Positions 6,828 through 15,403 are shown, counted from the first letter of the stretch. The stretch: DNA of 41,056 bases from Oscillospiraceae bacterium (GCA_022766785.1 JALEOL010000026.1:1-41056); one strand, 5' to 3'. Notes: generated by a model from the sequence alone, not told the origin. Numbers and translations are program-made.

Positions 6828-8318
6828 TTGAAGATCAAATGGAATAAAAAATATACCACTATCGCCACATATGCTCTGGCGGTGATCGCACTGGCAGTAT
6901 TGTTCGTTGTATTCGTGTTCCGGTTCGATTCTTTCTCGCAGGGCTTTTCCTGGATCGGAACTGTTGCGGCGCCGCTGATATGCGGAATAGTGATAGCTTA
7001 TGTCGTCAACCCCCTCGTGATGTGGATCGAGAACACCTTTTTCGGCAGACTTGTTAAAGAAGCGCCGCCCGAAAAAAACATCGTCATGCAGAAGCTCTCT
7101 GAGACCAAGGCAGGCGACACGGCGGTAGTCAAAGCGCTGGAAAAGCATTCCGCATCGCCCGAGAAAAAACTGCGCAGACGCCGCACCGCTGCGAGGGCGC
7201 TTTCTGTGACGATCTCGTATGTCGTGGTGCTGGCTGTGCTGACAGGTATCTGTATCGCAGTTGTCCCCAGCGTTGCAAGCAGCCTTGTTGATCTCGCAGA
7301 TCAGATGCCGGGTTATATAAACAAGCTGGACGGCTTCCTGTCGGATTTCTTCGCAAACAACAAGGAGATAGCAAGCCTTATCTCGGACAGCTTTGTTGAG
7401 ATAGGCTCTATCGTTGAGAAGATCTCCGCAATGCTCGAGCCTGTGGCAGGCGACATCGCAAGCGGCGTGCTGAGCTTCGCTGCGGGGCTTCTCACCGGGC
7501 TGAAGAATGTCGTTATAGGGCTTATCATCGGAATTTACCTGCTTTTCAGCAAAGAGCGCCTGCTGGCTCAGCTGAAGAAGATACTGTTCGCTTTTTTCAG
7601 GAACAGCACTTGTCAGCGCGTTTTCTATGTGGCAGGGAAGAGCAACGGTATCTTTAAGAACTACATCATCTCCAACCTGCTGGATGCCCTGGTGGTATTT
7701 GCGGCAATGGCTGTGGGTATGGTGATAATGGGAATGCCATATCCCATGCTGCTCGCTGTTGTGTGCGGCGTGACTAACCTCATTCCGTTCTTCGGGCCGT
7801 TTATCGGTGCTATCCCGTGCGGTATCCTTATCCTGCTGGTCGATCCGGTAAAGGTGATATGGTTCGGGCTTTTCGTGCTTGTTCTCCAGCAGCTGGACGG
7901 CAACGTGATAAAGCCTCATCTGTTCGGCGGGTCTATAGGACTTCCGGCTATATGGGTGCTGGTTGCGATCACGGTGGGCGGAAACCTGTTCGGCGTTGTC
8001 GGAATGCTGCTCGGCGTGCCGGTGTTCGCGGTGGGATATATGCTTTTTGCGGAATTTGTTTCCGGAAAGCTGAAGAAGAAGAACATGCCGTCAAAAACCG
8101 CAGAATACGCAGGGGATACCTCGCTTTTCCTCGACGGCTACGAGGAAGAGCCTTTGGTGGAGTACACTGATCATGAACCCCCGGAGGACATCGCGCCTGA
8201 GTGCGGGACTTCACCTGAGCCAGCTCCGGAAGCGGAACCCACAGCTGCTGAAAAGCCTGCGGCAGCACCCGGGCGCTCCGCCAGAAATGGCAGACGGCGC
8301 TCCGGAAAAAAGAAGTGA
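6828..8318 (+). CDS. AI-2E family transporter
   Basis: About 496 aa with 7-8 transmembrane helices and the long variable insert typical of the AI-2E/YdbI-PerM permease family (quorum-signal or other small-molecule export; substrates of most members are unknown). Recognisable parts are the N-terminal helices, the conserved YLLFSKERLLAQLKKILFAF segment after the loop, GVTNLIPFFGPFIGAIPCGI and DGNVIKPHLFGGSIGLPAIW. An acidic, Pro/Ala-rich tail ends in RNGRRRSGKKK. The start is TTG 6828 because a strong AAAGGAGG lies at 6814-6821, 6 nt before it; the in-frame ATG at 6810 lies ahead of that ribosome site. The tail after about residue 410 is longer than usual. Confidence 0.88.
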   Translation: MKIKWNKKYTTIATYALAVIALAVLFVVFVFRFDSFSQGFSWIGTVAAPLICGIVIAYVVNPLVMWIENTFFGRLVKEAPPEKNIVMQKLSETKAGDTAVVKALEKHSASPEKKLRRRRTAARALSVTISYVVVLAVLTGICIAVVPSVASSLVDLADQMPGYINKLDGFLSDFFANNKEIASLISDSFVEIGSIVEKISAMLEPVAGDIASGVLSFAAGLLTGLKNVVIGLIIGIYLLFSKERLLAQLKKILFAFFRNSTCQRVFYVAGKSNGIFKNYIISNLLDALVVFAAMAVGMVIMGMPYPMLLAVVCGVTNLIPFFGPFIGAIPCGILILLVDPVKVIWFGLFVLVLQQLDGNVIKPHLFGGSIGLPAIWVLVAITVGGNLFGVVGMLLGVPVFAVGYMLFAEFVSGKLKKKNMPSKTAEYAGDTSLFLDGYEEEPLVEYTDHEPPEDIAPECGTSPEPAPEAEPTAAEKPAAAPGRSARNGRRRSGKKK

Positions 8319-8328
8319 TGCAGCTGTC

Positions 8329-8419
8329 CGGCTGACGAAGCGAAAAGCTTTCCGGATAAAGCGCTGTCAGCCGATCAGGTATTTTAACAAGTTTATTGCT
8401 CAGGTGATCCCTGGGCAAT
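8329..8419 (+). terminator. Two hairpins after the AI-2E transporter
   Basis: CGGCTGAC (8329-8336) pairs with GTCAGCCG (8366-8373) with an inner AGCG/CGCT, and a second hairpin ATTGCTCAGG / CCCTGGGCAAT spans 8395-8419. Neither has a strong T-run, so termination is only probable. The rest of 8319-8640 holds the promoter of the next gene and no coding region. Confidence 0.4.
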
Positions 8420-8535
8420 ATTCGTTTCTGTCAGGGTTCCGATCTGGAGTTGATTGATACCCTGCACCCGTCCGCCGGGCTTTGTGACACCGCTGACGGG
8501 TTATAGTGTTTCAACAAAAAAAGTTCATTCGGGTA

Positions 8536-8564
8536 TTGAACTTTTGGTGAAGATGTGATATAAT
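8536..8564 (+). promoter_or_regulatory. Promoter of the DUF342 protein gene
   Basis: TTGAAC (8536-8541), 17-bp spacer ending in TGTGA, TATAAT (8559-8564); the leader to the ATG is about 70 nt. Confidence 0.75.
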
Positions 8565-8640
8565 ATAATAAAAGCTGTATCCGTTATCGGTTTACGGCGT
8601 AAACTTTCCTCAACATGTAATTTGAAATAACGGTGACACA

Positions 8641-10158
8641 ATGGCGTTTGATTCGAATTTTGAACAAAGAATGACCAGCGCTCTGGAAGAATATCGCCGC
8701 AGCGACAGCGAAATGCGCAGCAGCGCTCCCGGAGCAGCCCAGGCAGAAACTCCCCCCGAGAAAAAGACCAGCGAAAAGAAAGAGGCTGTGGACGGCTGCG
8801 TTGAAATAAGCTTCGACCCGGAGGGCAATACCGCAAACATGATCCTGCACAAGGCTCATAACGGCGGCAGACCTATCACTTTTCAGGGGGTCATGGCAGA
8901 GCTTGCCAGGAAGGGAATTACCACAGGTATAGACGAGCTGGATATCAAGGATATGGTCGAGGGAAAAGTGTACGATACACCGATCTGCATTGCCCGTGCG
9001 ATACCGCCAAAGCGCGGAGAAAACGGCCGTATCTCCTATCATTTCGAGAAGCAGCGTGTTCCCAAGCCGAAATACGACGAGTTCGGTATCGCGGATTTCA
9101 GGGAGCTTGACCTGATAGTCCCCATAAAAAAAGGCGAGGTTATCGCGGACATCACGCCGCCTACCCCCGGAGAGCCCGGTATCAATATCTTCGGCAAGGC
9201 GATAAAGGCGGAACCCGGCACTATGCCTAATATCACAGTCGGGAAAAACACCCTCATGACCGCTGACGGAAAACAGATCATCTCCGCCTGCACCGGGCAT
9301 ATTATTTACGGCACCGGCTGCTTTAATGTAGAGGACACTGTCACGGTGAAGTCCGACCTGGATATCTCAGTCGGAAACATCAATTTCAACGGCGATGTAC
9401 TTATCAAGGGCAATGTGATGGAGGGCTTTTCCATAAAGGCTGGCCGCAGTGTGCGGATAGAGGGCACTGTGTTCAATGGGTCGATCTCCGCCGGTGGGAA
9501 TATCATCATAAACGGTGGTGTGCTGAATTCCAGGATAGAATGTGAAGGCGATGTTTCGATAGGCTTCTGCGAGAACAGCAGCATAAAAGCAAAGGGAAAG
9601 GTGGAGTCCGCGCAGTTCGCGTTCTGCACTGTGTTCTGCTACGGCGAGCTGGTGGCAAAGGGGAGAACCGGCGTGATAACCGGTGGGAATATCACCTGCA
9701 TGAAGAATGTCACCGCCGCTGTTATAGGGTCTGAAAAATACACCTTCACCGAGATAAATATCGGCGACGGCTCTGTGACCTGCGCCAGAAAGCGCGAGGC
9801 AGAGGCGGAGTTAAACTGCGCGAAAACCGCGTTCGCCCAGGCTAACAAGAACGTGGAATTCCTGAAGATGCGTAAAAAGCGCCAGGGCGGAAATCTCACT
9901 GATGTACAGAGCAAGCAGATGAAGACCGAGACCCAGAACAAGGTATTTTATTCTGTCCGCTGCAAGGAACTGGAGGAGCTTATCGCCCAGCTTGACGCAG
10001 ATTTAAAGCACCGCGACGACCTCTGCGCAATGGTAAGCAGCACGATCTACCCCGGCTCGCATTTCTGCATTAATTACCTGTCGCTGGACGTGACACAGGT
10101 TTTCAACCGCTCAAAGGTGTGCGTTATCGACGATGAAATTCAGGTAGTGCCTTTATAA
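8641..10158 (+). CDS. DUF342 / FapA family polymer-forming protein
   Basis: 505 aa. After a polar, charged N-terminal region of about 50 residues comes a flagellar-assembly-protein-A (FapA) domain. It includes DIKDMVEGKVYDTPICIARA, DLIVPIKKGEVIADITPPTP and GEPGINIFGKAI, and is followed by a right-handed beta-helix-like repeat region (GNINFNGDVLIKGNVMEGFS, GGNIIINGGVLNSRIECEGD). A coiled-coil-like region at about residues 390-460 (KMRKKRQGGN ... CKELEELIAQLDADLKHRDD) follows. Family members are cytoplasmic and are linked to spore, flagellar or cell-envelope assembly, but the role here is unknown. It has its own promoter. The ribosome site ahead of ATG 8641 is weak (ACGGTGAC). Confidence 0.85.
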   Translation: MAFDSNFEQRMTSALEEYRRSDSEMRSSAPGAAQAETPPEKKTSEKKEAVDGCVEISFDPEGNTANMILHKAHNGGRPITFQGVMAELARKGITTGIDELDIKDMVEGKVYDTPICIARAIPPKRGENGRISYHFEKQRVPKPKYDEFGIADFRELDLIVPIKKGEVIADITPPTPGEPGINIFGKAIKAEPGTMPNITVGKNTLMTADGKQIISACTGHIIYGTGCFNVEDTVTVKSDLDISVGNINFNGDVLIKGNVMEGFSIKAGRSVRIEGTVFNGSISAGGNIIINGGVLNSRIECEGDVSIGFCENSSIKAKGKVESAQFAFCTVFCYGELVAKGRTGVITGGNITCMKNVTAAVIGSEKYTFTEINIGDGSVTCARKREAEAELNCAKTAFAQANKNVEFLKMRKKRQGGNLTDVQSKQMKTETQNKVFYSVRCKELEELIAQLDADLKHRDDLCAMVSSTIYPGSHFCINYLSLDVTQVFNRSKVCVIDDEIQVVPL

Positions 10159-10255
10159 TCAACACGATCCGCTCTGGATTTTCCGGGGCGGATAATGCTG
10201 TAATAATACCTCTAGCCGGCTTAGTCCGGGAGATTTTTCAAATGGAGCGTCTTAT

Positions 10256-10813
10256 ATGACTGACAAAAAGATGATACGCACCTGGAGCGGAGTGTTCTTC
10301 TCGCCGCTTGATCCGCACCCGGAGGATATACGCCCGGAGGATATCGCGCACGCGCTGTCCCTGCTTTGCAGGGCAAACGGGCATTTCAGCAGCTTTTATT
10401 CCGTCGGGCAGCACTGCCTTGCCTGCGAGGAGGAGGCACGCGCTTCCGGCTTGTCTCGTGAGATAAGGCTCGCGTGCCTGCTCCACGACGCCAGCGAAGC
10501 GTACATATCCGATATCACGCGCCCGGTAAAGCTGGGGCTGCCGGAGTATCTCGTTATCGAGAAAAGGCTCCAGGAGCTTATCTACAGGCGGTTTGGGATA
10601 GACCCCCAGGACGCCGGGATAATGGCGGAGGTCAGCCGGATAGACGATACCATGCTGTATCACGAGTTCCTTGCGCTGGGCGGCTGCGCATTGTTCGACG
10701 AGGCTCCGCCGAAGGTCACTCAGCCGGATTTTTCTTTCAGACCTTTTTCACAGGTGGAAAAGCAGTATCTGGACAGGCTGACAGTTCTTTACAACACGGA
10801 GGATAACATATGA
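10256..10813 (+). CDS. HD-domain phosphohydrolase (YfbR/5'-nucleotidase-like)
   Basis: 185 aa. The metal-binding HD signature is complete: the His in VGQHCLACEEE, the HD pair in LACLLHDASEAYISDITRPV and the distal Asp in RIDDTMLYHEFL. This layout fits YfbR-like HD hydrolases acting on (deoxy)nucleoside monophosphates. GGAG lies 8 nt before ATG 10256. The stop overlaps the GH2 start by 4 nt (ATGA at 10810-10813), so the two are translationally coupled. The pairing with a glycosidase has no obvious metabolic logic. Upstream, 10165-10192 holds a G/C-rich hairpin without a T-run. Confidence 0.8.
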   Translation: MTDKKMIRTWSGVFFSPLDPHPEDIRPEDIAHALSLLCRANGHFSSFYSVGQHCLACEEEARASGLSREIRLACLLHDASEAYISDITRPVKLGLPEYLVIEKRLQELIYRRFGIDPQDAGIMAEVSRIDDTMLYHEFLALGGCALFDEAPPKVTQPDFSFRPFSQVEKQYLDRLTVLYNTEDNI

Positions 10814-13800
10814 CCGCTTCAAACAGACTATTCAACGACGGCTGGAAATTCTGCCTGTGCGAACCAGGAACCGAGTTTTCCGCGCTTGAAAAAATGCACT
10901 GGTACGATGTGGAGCTTCCCCACGACTGGCTGATAAACGACACCTCTCGGCTCTACGAGACCGGGGAGGGCTGGTACAGGCGCGACTTCAAGTGCACCGC
11001 TGAAATGCTCTCCGGGCGCGTGCTGCTCAATTTCGACGGGGTGTACTTCAATTCAACGGTATTCGTGAACGGCAGGGAAGCAGGCAGCTGGACTTACGGC
11101 TATTCTGCGTTTGAGTTCGATATCACGGAGCTTCTTCACGAGGGGAATAACGATATCCTGGTGAGAGTGCTGCATGAAGCGCCGAACACCCGGTGGTATT
11201 CCGGCGCCGGGATTTTCCGCGACGTTACGCTGAAGCTGCGTCCCGAGACATATATCCGCACCAACGGCGTTTATATCCATTCCGAGAAGCAGGAGGACGG
11301 CTGGAATACCGAGGTAGAGACCGATGTCGTGGGAGCGGCTGCGGACATCAGAATGATGCTGGAGGTGCTCGATCCTTACGGGAACAACGCCGCAGGGTAC
11401 AGCCTGGAAGCGAGGTTTGACGGCGGTGAGGAGAAGTTCACCACCAGCTTTAAAAACAGCGACCCGGAGCTGTGGGATATAGACGACCCCATGCTCTACA
11501 CCCTGAGGATCAGCCTTTTCAGCGGCGAACAGCTTCTTGACTGCGTAAACGAGAATTTCGGCTATCGCACCGCGGAATTCAGCCCTGAAAACGGCTTTAT
11601 CCTCAACGGCAGAAAGCTCAGAATGCACGGCGTATGTATGCACCACGACCTGGGCGCGCTCGGTTCGGCGATGAACACCGCAGCACTGGCACGTCAGCTC
11701 CGCATTATGAAAGAAATGGGTGCGAACGCGATACGCACCTCTCACAATATGCCCGCAAGGCAGCTGGTTCAGCTTTGCGACGAAATGGGACTGCTGGTGG
11801 ACAGCGAGGCTTTTGACATGTGGGAAAAGCCAAAGACTGAAATGGACAACCACCGTTTCTTTGCTGAACATGCAGAGCGTGACGTGAGAAGCTGGATAGA
11901 GCGCGACCGCAACCACCCCTGCGTCATAATGTGGAGCATTGGCAACGAGATAAACGACACCATAGACCCCCACGGTCTGGACATCACAAAGAGACTTTAC
12001 GGCTATGTCCTGAAATACGACCCAAAGGGCAACGCAAAGGCGACTATCGGCTCCAACTACATGGGCGACCAGAATGCGCTGAAATGCTCCGATGTCGTGA
12101 AGCTCGCCGGGTATAACTACACGGAGCGGCTTTATGACGAGCACCACGAAAAGCACCCGGACTGGTTCATCTACGGCAGCGAGACCGCTTCGGCAGTACG
12201 CTCAAGGGGGATATACCGGTTCCCGGCGGACGCTCCGCTGCTGACCGGGGCGGACTTCCAGTGCTCGTCCCTTGATAACAGCGTGGTGGGCTGGGGTTCT
12301 TCGGCGATGAAGTCCTGGCGGCTTGACAGGGACTGCGAATTCTGCGGCGGTCAGTTCATCTGGACGGGCTTTGACTACATCGGCGAGCCTACGCCCTACG
12401 ACACCAAGAACAGCTATTTCGGGATAGTTGACACGGCAGGCTTCCCGAAGGATATTTACTATTTCTACCAGAGCGTGTGGTTTTCACCGGAGCAGCGGAA
12501 TGTCCTGCATATCGTGCCGTCATACTGGGATTTCATGCCCGGCGAGGCTGTTGATGTGCTTGTCTACAGCAACGCGCACCATGTGGAGCTTTCGCTGAAC
12601 GGCAACGTTATCGGCAGCCATGTTATGAACCTTGATACCGACAGCGAAATGCGCGCGCATTTTGTTGTGCCGTTCGAGCCGGGAGTTCTCACCGCAAAGG
12701 GATATGACGAGAGCGGCGCGGAGGTGTCCCACGAGGAACTGCGCACCCCCGGCGACCCGGCGGCGGTAGTTTTGAAAACCGACCGTGAGGTCATCATGGC
12801 GGACGGCAGGGACATAGCTTTTGTGGAAATATCCGTTGCGGATGGGGCAGGGCTGCCCGTGGGCAATGCCCGCAACCGTATCAGGGTGGAGGTTTCCGGC
12901 GCAGGCCGTCTTGTGGGGCTGGATAACGGCGATTCCACGGATTACGACAGCTACAAGGGCGACAACCGCAGGCTGTTCTCCGGTAAGCTGCTGGCAATGG
13001 TGGAGAGCACTCTGGAGCAGGGAGAGATAGTTGTCCGGGCTTATTCCGAGGGGCTTTCTTCGGCTGAGATAAAGCTCAGCTCCGAGGACTGCGGAACCCC
13101 CGAGGGCGTCAGCGTTGTGACCGGGAACGGTTTCCCGGCGGTAAACCAGGAGTACACGAAAGAGATACCGGCGCGCAGGCTTATCCCGATAACAGATGAC
13201 CGTAAATTCACCCCGGAGCATACAACCGGCGTGCTTCGTGTGAAGCTGCTCCCGGAGAACTGCACCTATAACGATATCGAGTGGAGCGTGGTGCGCAGGA
13301 ACGGCGTCGAGAGCAACCTTGCTTCTGTTGAGTGGGACGGCGAAAAGGCGGTCATCACCGCAAAGGGCGACGGGGAATTCTGCGTCCGTGCAATGGTTTA
13401 CAACGGCGCCCAGCACCCCCAGATCATCGCCGATATCCCGTTTGAAGCGGAGGGGCTGGGCGCGGCGGTTAAGGACGCGTATGGTTTCATAGCTGCGAAC
13501 GCGCTTGACAGCTCCAACGTGCCGACAAATCTCATAGAGGACGGCGCGATATCCAACTTTGAGTGCCGCACCGTCATGACCTACCGCGATGTGGATTTCG
13601 GGAAGACCGGCTCGGAGTTCGTGTCAATAAGCATTGGGGCTTGCTGCGATGTTCCAGTGGAGGTCTGGGACGGACTTCCCGGCGAGGGAACGCTGCTGTG
13701 CGATGTGAAATTCGGCAATAACGGACACTGGTGCGGCTTTGCAGGGCAGGATTTCCCGATGAATATGAGGCTCACCGGCGTGCATGATATCAGCGTTGTC

Positions 13801-14211
13801 ATCAGCGACAGAGTTATTTTCGGCGGTATCGGATTTGTGCCTGTTCAGCGTGCATTCGACACCAACTGGGTGGGCGAAGCGGACAGCGTATACGGCGACG
13901 CCTACAGGATAAACGGCAGGAGCGTGAACGATATCGGCAACAACGTTATCATAAATTATGACACGCTTGATTTCGGCGAGAGCGGCGCTGACGAGCTGGT
14001 GATCTGCGGCGTTACCGGCAATCCCATGAACCAGATACAGCTGAGATATACTCCCGAGGGCGGTTCGCAAAAGACCGTTCTGCTGGAATTCACGCGGGAC
14101 GGCGGTAAGGAGCAGAGGTTCGTCATTCCGGAGATAACCGGCGTGAACGATGTCAGCTTTGTATTTATGCCCGGTTCGAAGTTCGACTTCGACTGGTTCA
14201 GGTTCGAGTAA
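10810..14211 (+). CDS. Glycoside hydrolase family 2 enzyme (beta-galactosidase type, multidomain)
   Basis: 1133 aa, a retaining exo-beta-glycosidase. A jelly-roll sugar-binding domain (about 1-165; YDVELPHDWLIND, GWYRRDFKC) is followed by an Ig-like domain (170-265). The TIM barrel (270-560) carries SIGNEIND with acid/base Glu380 and IYGSETAS with nucleophile Glu458. Then come a DUF4982-type domain (YSNAHHVELSLNGNVIGSHV), an Ig-like domain and two C-terminal beta-rich modules. This architecture is common in Bacteroidetes and Clostridia GH2 enzymes active on beta-galactosides, but substrate cannot be read from sequence. No signal peptide is present, so the enzyme is probably cytoplasmic and acts on imported oligosaccharides. 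It is coupled to the HD gene by an ATGA overlap. Confidence 0.93.
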   Translation: MTASNRLFNDGWKFCLCEPGTEFSALEKMHWYDVELPHDWLINDTSRLYETGEGWYRRDFKCTAEMLSGRVLLNFDGVYFNSTVFVNGREAGSWTYGYSAFEFDITELLHEGNNDILVRVLHEAPNTRWYSGAGIFRDVTLKLRPETYIRTNGVYIHSEKQEDGWNTEVETDVVGAAADIRMMLEVLDPYGNNAAGYSLEARFDGGEEKFTTSFKNSDPELWDIDDPMLYTLRISLFSGEQLLDCVNENFGYRTAEFSPENGFILNGRKLRMHGVCMHHDLGALGSAMNTAALARQLRIMKEMGANAIRTSHNMPARQLVQLCDEMGLLVDSEAFDMWEKPKTEMDNHRFFAEHAERDVRSWIERDRNHPCVIMWSIGNEINDTIDPHGLDITKRLYGYVLKYDPKGNAKATIGSNYMGDQNALKCSDVVKLAGYNYTERLYDEHHEKHPDWFIYGSETASAVRSRGIYRFPADAPLLTGADFQCSSLDNSVVGWGSSAMKSWRLDRDCEFCGGQFIWTGFDYIGEPTPYDTKNSYFGIVDTAGFPKDIYYFYQSVWFSPEQRNVLHIVPSYWDFMPGEAVDVLVYSNAHHVELSLNGNVIGSHVMNLDTDSEMRAHFVVPFEPGVLTAKGYDESGAEVSHEELRTPGDPAAVVLKTDREVIMADGRDIAFVEISVADGAGLPVGNARNRIRVEVSGAGRLVGLDNGDSTDYDSYKGDNRRLFSGKLLAMVESTLEQGEIVVRAYSEGLSSAEIKLSSEDCGTPEGVSVVTGNGFPAVNQEYTKEIPARRLIPITDDRKFTPEHTTGVLRVKLLPENCTYNDIEWSVVRRNGVESNLASVEWDGEKAVITAKGDGEFCVRAMVYNGAQHPQIIADIPFEAEGLGAAVKDAYGFIAANALDSSNVPTNLIEDGAISNFECRTVMTYRDVDFGKTGSEFVSISIGACCDVPVEVWDGLPGEGTLLCDVKFGNNGHWCGFAGQDFPMNMRLTGVHDISVVISDRVIFGGIGFVPVQRAFDTNWVGEADSVYGDAYRINGRSVNDIGNNVIINYDTLDFGESGADELVICGVTGNPMNQIQLRYTPEGGSQKTVLLEFTRDGGKEQRFVIPEITGVNDVSFVFMPGSKFDFDWFRFE

Positions 14212-14235
14212 TACGGAATAAACGTGCTCTGGCGG

Positions 14236-14267
14236 TTGTAACCAAATTGTAAGAATATTGTAACCGA
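14236..14267 (+). promoter_or_regulatory. Three 11-bp direct repeats ahead of a promoter (PhoP/OmpR-type site candidate)
   Basis: TTGTAA occurs at 14236, 14247 and 14258, exactly 11 bp apart, and the array ends 8 bp before the -35 box. An 11-bp period is the hallmark of tandem sites bound by OmpR-family regulators, including PhoP/PhoB. The pstS promoter region here has similar 11-bp spaced TTTACA/TTAACA units. Which regulator binds is inference. Confidence 0.45.
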
Positions 14268-14274
14268 AATGCTA

Positions 14275-14304
14275 TTGAATTTTAGCGCACCTCTGTTGTA
14301 TAAT
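14275..14304 (+). promoter_or_regulatory. Promoter of the NlpC/P60-like gene
   Basis: TTGAAT (14275-14280), 18-bp spacer and TATAAT (14299-14304). The predicted start site near 14311 leaves a leader of about 195 nt, most of it filled by a hairpin element. Confidence 0.6.
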
Positions 14305-14327
14305 ATAATCGGACAGCGTATGGACAT

Positions 14328-14474
14328 TTCTAAAAACCTTGTTTGAGCCAAAATCGCCATAGCGCATCGTCTACTTCGTCAAACCTCCTAGCAAGGCATA
14401 CAGCCTTGCGTCGTCGGCTTTCCTTGTAGCCAATGCACTCTGGCAATTTTGTCTTTTCAAACCGGTTTTTAGAA
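14328..14474 (+). repeat. 147-bp full-length palindromic element in the 5' leader
   Basis: The ends TTCTAAAAACC (14328-14338) and GGTTTTTAGAA (14464-14474) are perfect inverted copies. Inside them CAAAATCGCCATAGCGCATC pairs at most positions with the stretch ending GCACTCTGGCAATTTTG. The exact centre is GCAAGGC-ATACA-GCCTTGC (14391-14409). The whole unit therefore folds into one long imperfect hairpin, as MITE-like elements or structured leaders do. It ends 30 nt before the ATG of the next gene. No transposase is present. Confidence 0.7.
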
Positions 14475-14504
14475 TGCCCATATGACAGAAAGGGCGGTGT
14501 CTTA

Positions 14505-15125
14505 ATGAAGAACAATATTATCCTTATCCTGGTAGTCACAGTAATCAGCATTGCTGTTATAATAATCAGTGTTACAGTGAGCCTGGGCGGTCACTCCGAC
14601 GAGGAAACCTCCGGGGACGAAAGTTCTACGACTTCCATGACCACAAGCCGTACCGAGCCGGATATCGAGCCTGTTGTGATAACCACCGAACCGCAGCCGC
14701 CCCAGTCGGAGTCTCCGGTGGAACACGAGGACACCAGCGAAACCGTCGCTTCCGAGGCGGAGAATATAATTGCCCTTGCACAGTCGCTTATCGGGACTGA
14801 GTTCGCTGACGGAGGGGAAACTCCGGCGAGCGGCTTTGACAACAGCGGTTTTATTTACTATGTTCTCCGCGAGAACGGCTATATCACCTGTCCCAGAGGA
14901 GTTGCGGCGCAGTCCCGGATGGGCGCAGTAAAGGAGTACGACGAGCTTGTCCCGGGAGATCTGGTGTTTTTCTCCGAGAGCGGAACTTCCGCAGAATTCG
15001 GTGGTATCTACGCAGGAGAGGGCGTAATGATCGCCTGCCTTATGCCGGGTACGCAGGTGCGTAAAGTAGATATCACCACGAGTTACTATACCAGTAATTT
15101 CTATTGCGGAGTCGGGATAATATGA
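14505..15125 (+). CDS. Membrane-anchored NlpC/P60-like protein lacking catalytic residues
   Basis: 206 aa. One N-terminal hydrophobic helix (NNIILILVVTVISIAVIIIS) is followed by a Ser/Thr/Glu/Pro-rich linker to about residue 85 and a C-terminal domain with the NlpC/P60 layout (IALAQSLIGTEFADGG, GFDNSGFIYYVLRENG, ELVPGDLVFFSESG, GGIYAGEGVMIA). In active cell-wall peptidases the first motif is DCSGF; here Asn113 replaces the Cys. The usual His before GIY is replaced at about Phe165. Both key residues are thus missing, and the domain is probably a non-enzymatic binding module outside the membrane. The start is ATG 14505 with AGAAAGGGCGG upstream; the frame extends further up into the hairpin element without a ribosome site. 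Confidence 0.75.
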   Translation: MKNNIILILVVTVISIAVIIISVTVSLGGHSDEETSGDESSTTSMTTSRTEPDIEPVVITTEPQPPQSESPVEHEDTSETVASEAENIIALAQSLIGTEFADGGETPASGFDNSGFIYYVLRENGYITCPRGVAAQSRMGAVKEYDELVPGDLVFFSESGTSAEFGGIYAGEGVMIACLMPGTQVRKVDITTSYYTSNFYCGVGII

Positions 15126-15131
15126 TATTAT

Positions 15132-15232
15132 GGGCTGTGTTTTCGCAGCCCTTTTTGTTTATGAAAAAAAAGTGTTGCAATTTGGGAAAAAAATCGAAAA
15201 AACCTTATCAACCACTTGAAAACGATACAAGT
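15132..15232 (+). repeat. Terminator-containing direct repeat, copy 1
   Basis: It begins with terminator GGGCTGTG-TTTT-CGCAGCCC plus TTTTTG, which ends the NlpC-like gene 7 nt after its stop. It continues through GTGTTGCAATTTGGGAAAAA to CCACTTGAAAACGATACAAG. It matches 15289-15392 with few differences (period 157 bp). At the place where copy 2 has TATAAT this copy reads CGAAAA, so no -10 box is present. Confidence 0.85.
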
Positions 15233-15288
15233 CATTTACGAAAATCTGCTCGTGTCCCGGTTTTTAGAGGATCCCTAATATTTATTTT

Positions 15289-15392
15289 GGGCTGTGTTTT
15301 CGCAGCCCTTTTTGTTTATGAAAAAATAGTGTTGCAATTTGGGAAAAAATTTTCGAAAAAACCTTATCAACCACTTGAAAACGTTTACAAGT
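15289..15392 (+). repeat. Terminator-containing direct repeat, copy 2
   Basis: Same content as copy 1, including the GGGCTGTG/CGCAGCCC terminator at 15289-15313. Its 3' edge carries the -35 box of the promoter for the next gene. The 56 bp between the copies hold no gene. The region 15126-15491 is otherwise non-coding. Confidence 0.85.
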
Positions 15393-15403
15393 TGTGATAT
15401 AAT
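15375..15403 (+). promoter_or_regulatory. Promoter of the first GH26-type gene
   Basis: TTGAAA (15375-15380), 17-bp spacer ending in TTGTGA, TATAAT (15398-15403). The -35 box lies in repeat copy 2, and the -10 box lies just outside it. Confidence 0.8.

Noticed and set aside
6738..7919. 393-codon minus-strand frame over the AI-2E transporter
   Set aside because: His/Gln/Arg-rich composition typical of antisense reading; no start signals, and the plus-strand gene is clearly real.
11053..12156. 367-codon minus-strand frame within the GH2 gene
   Set aside because: Shadow of the GH2 catalytic domain; no ribosome site or domain.
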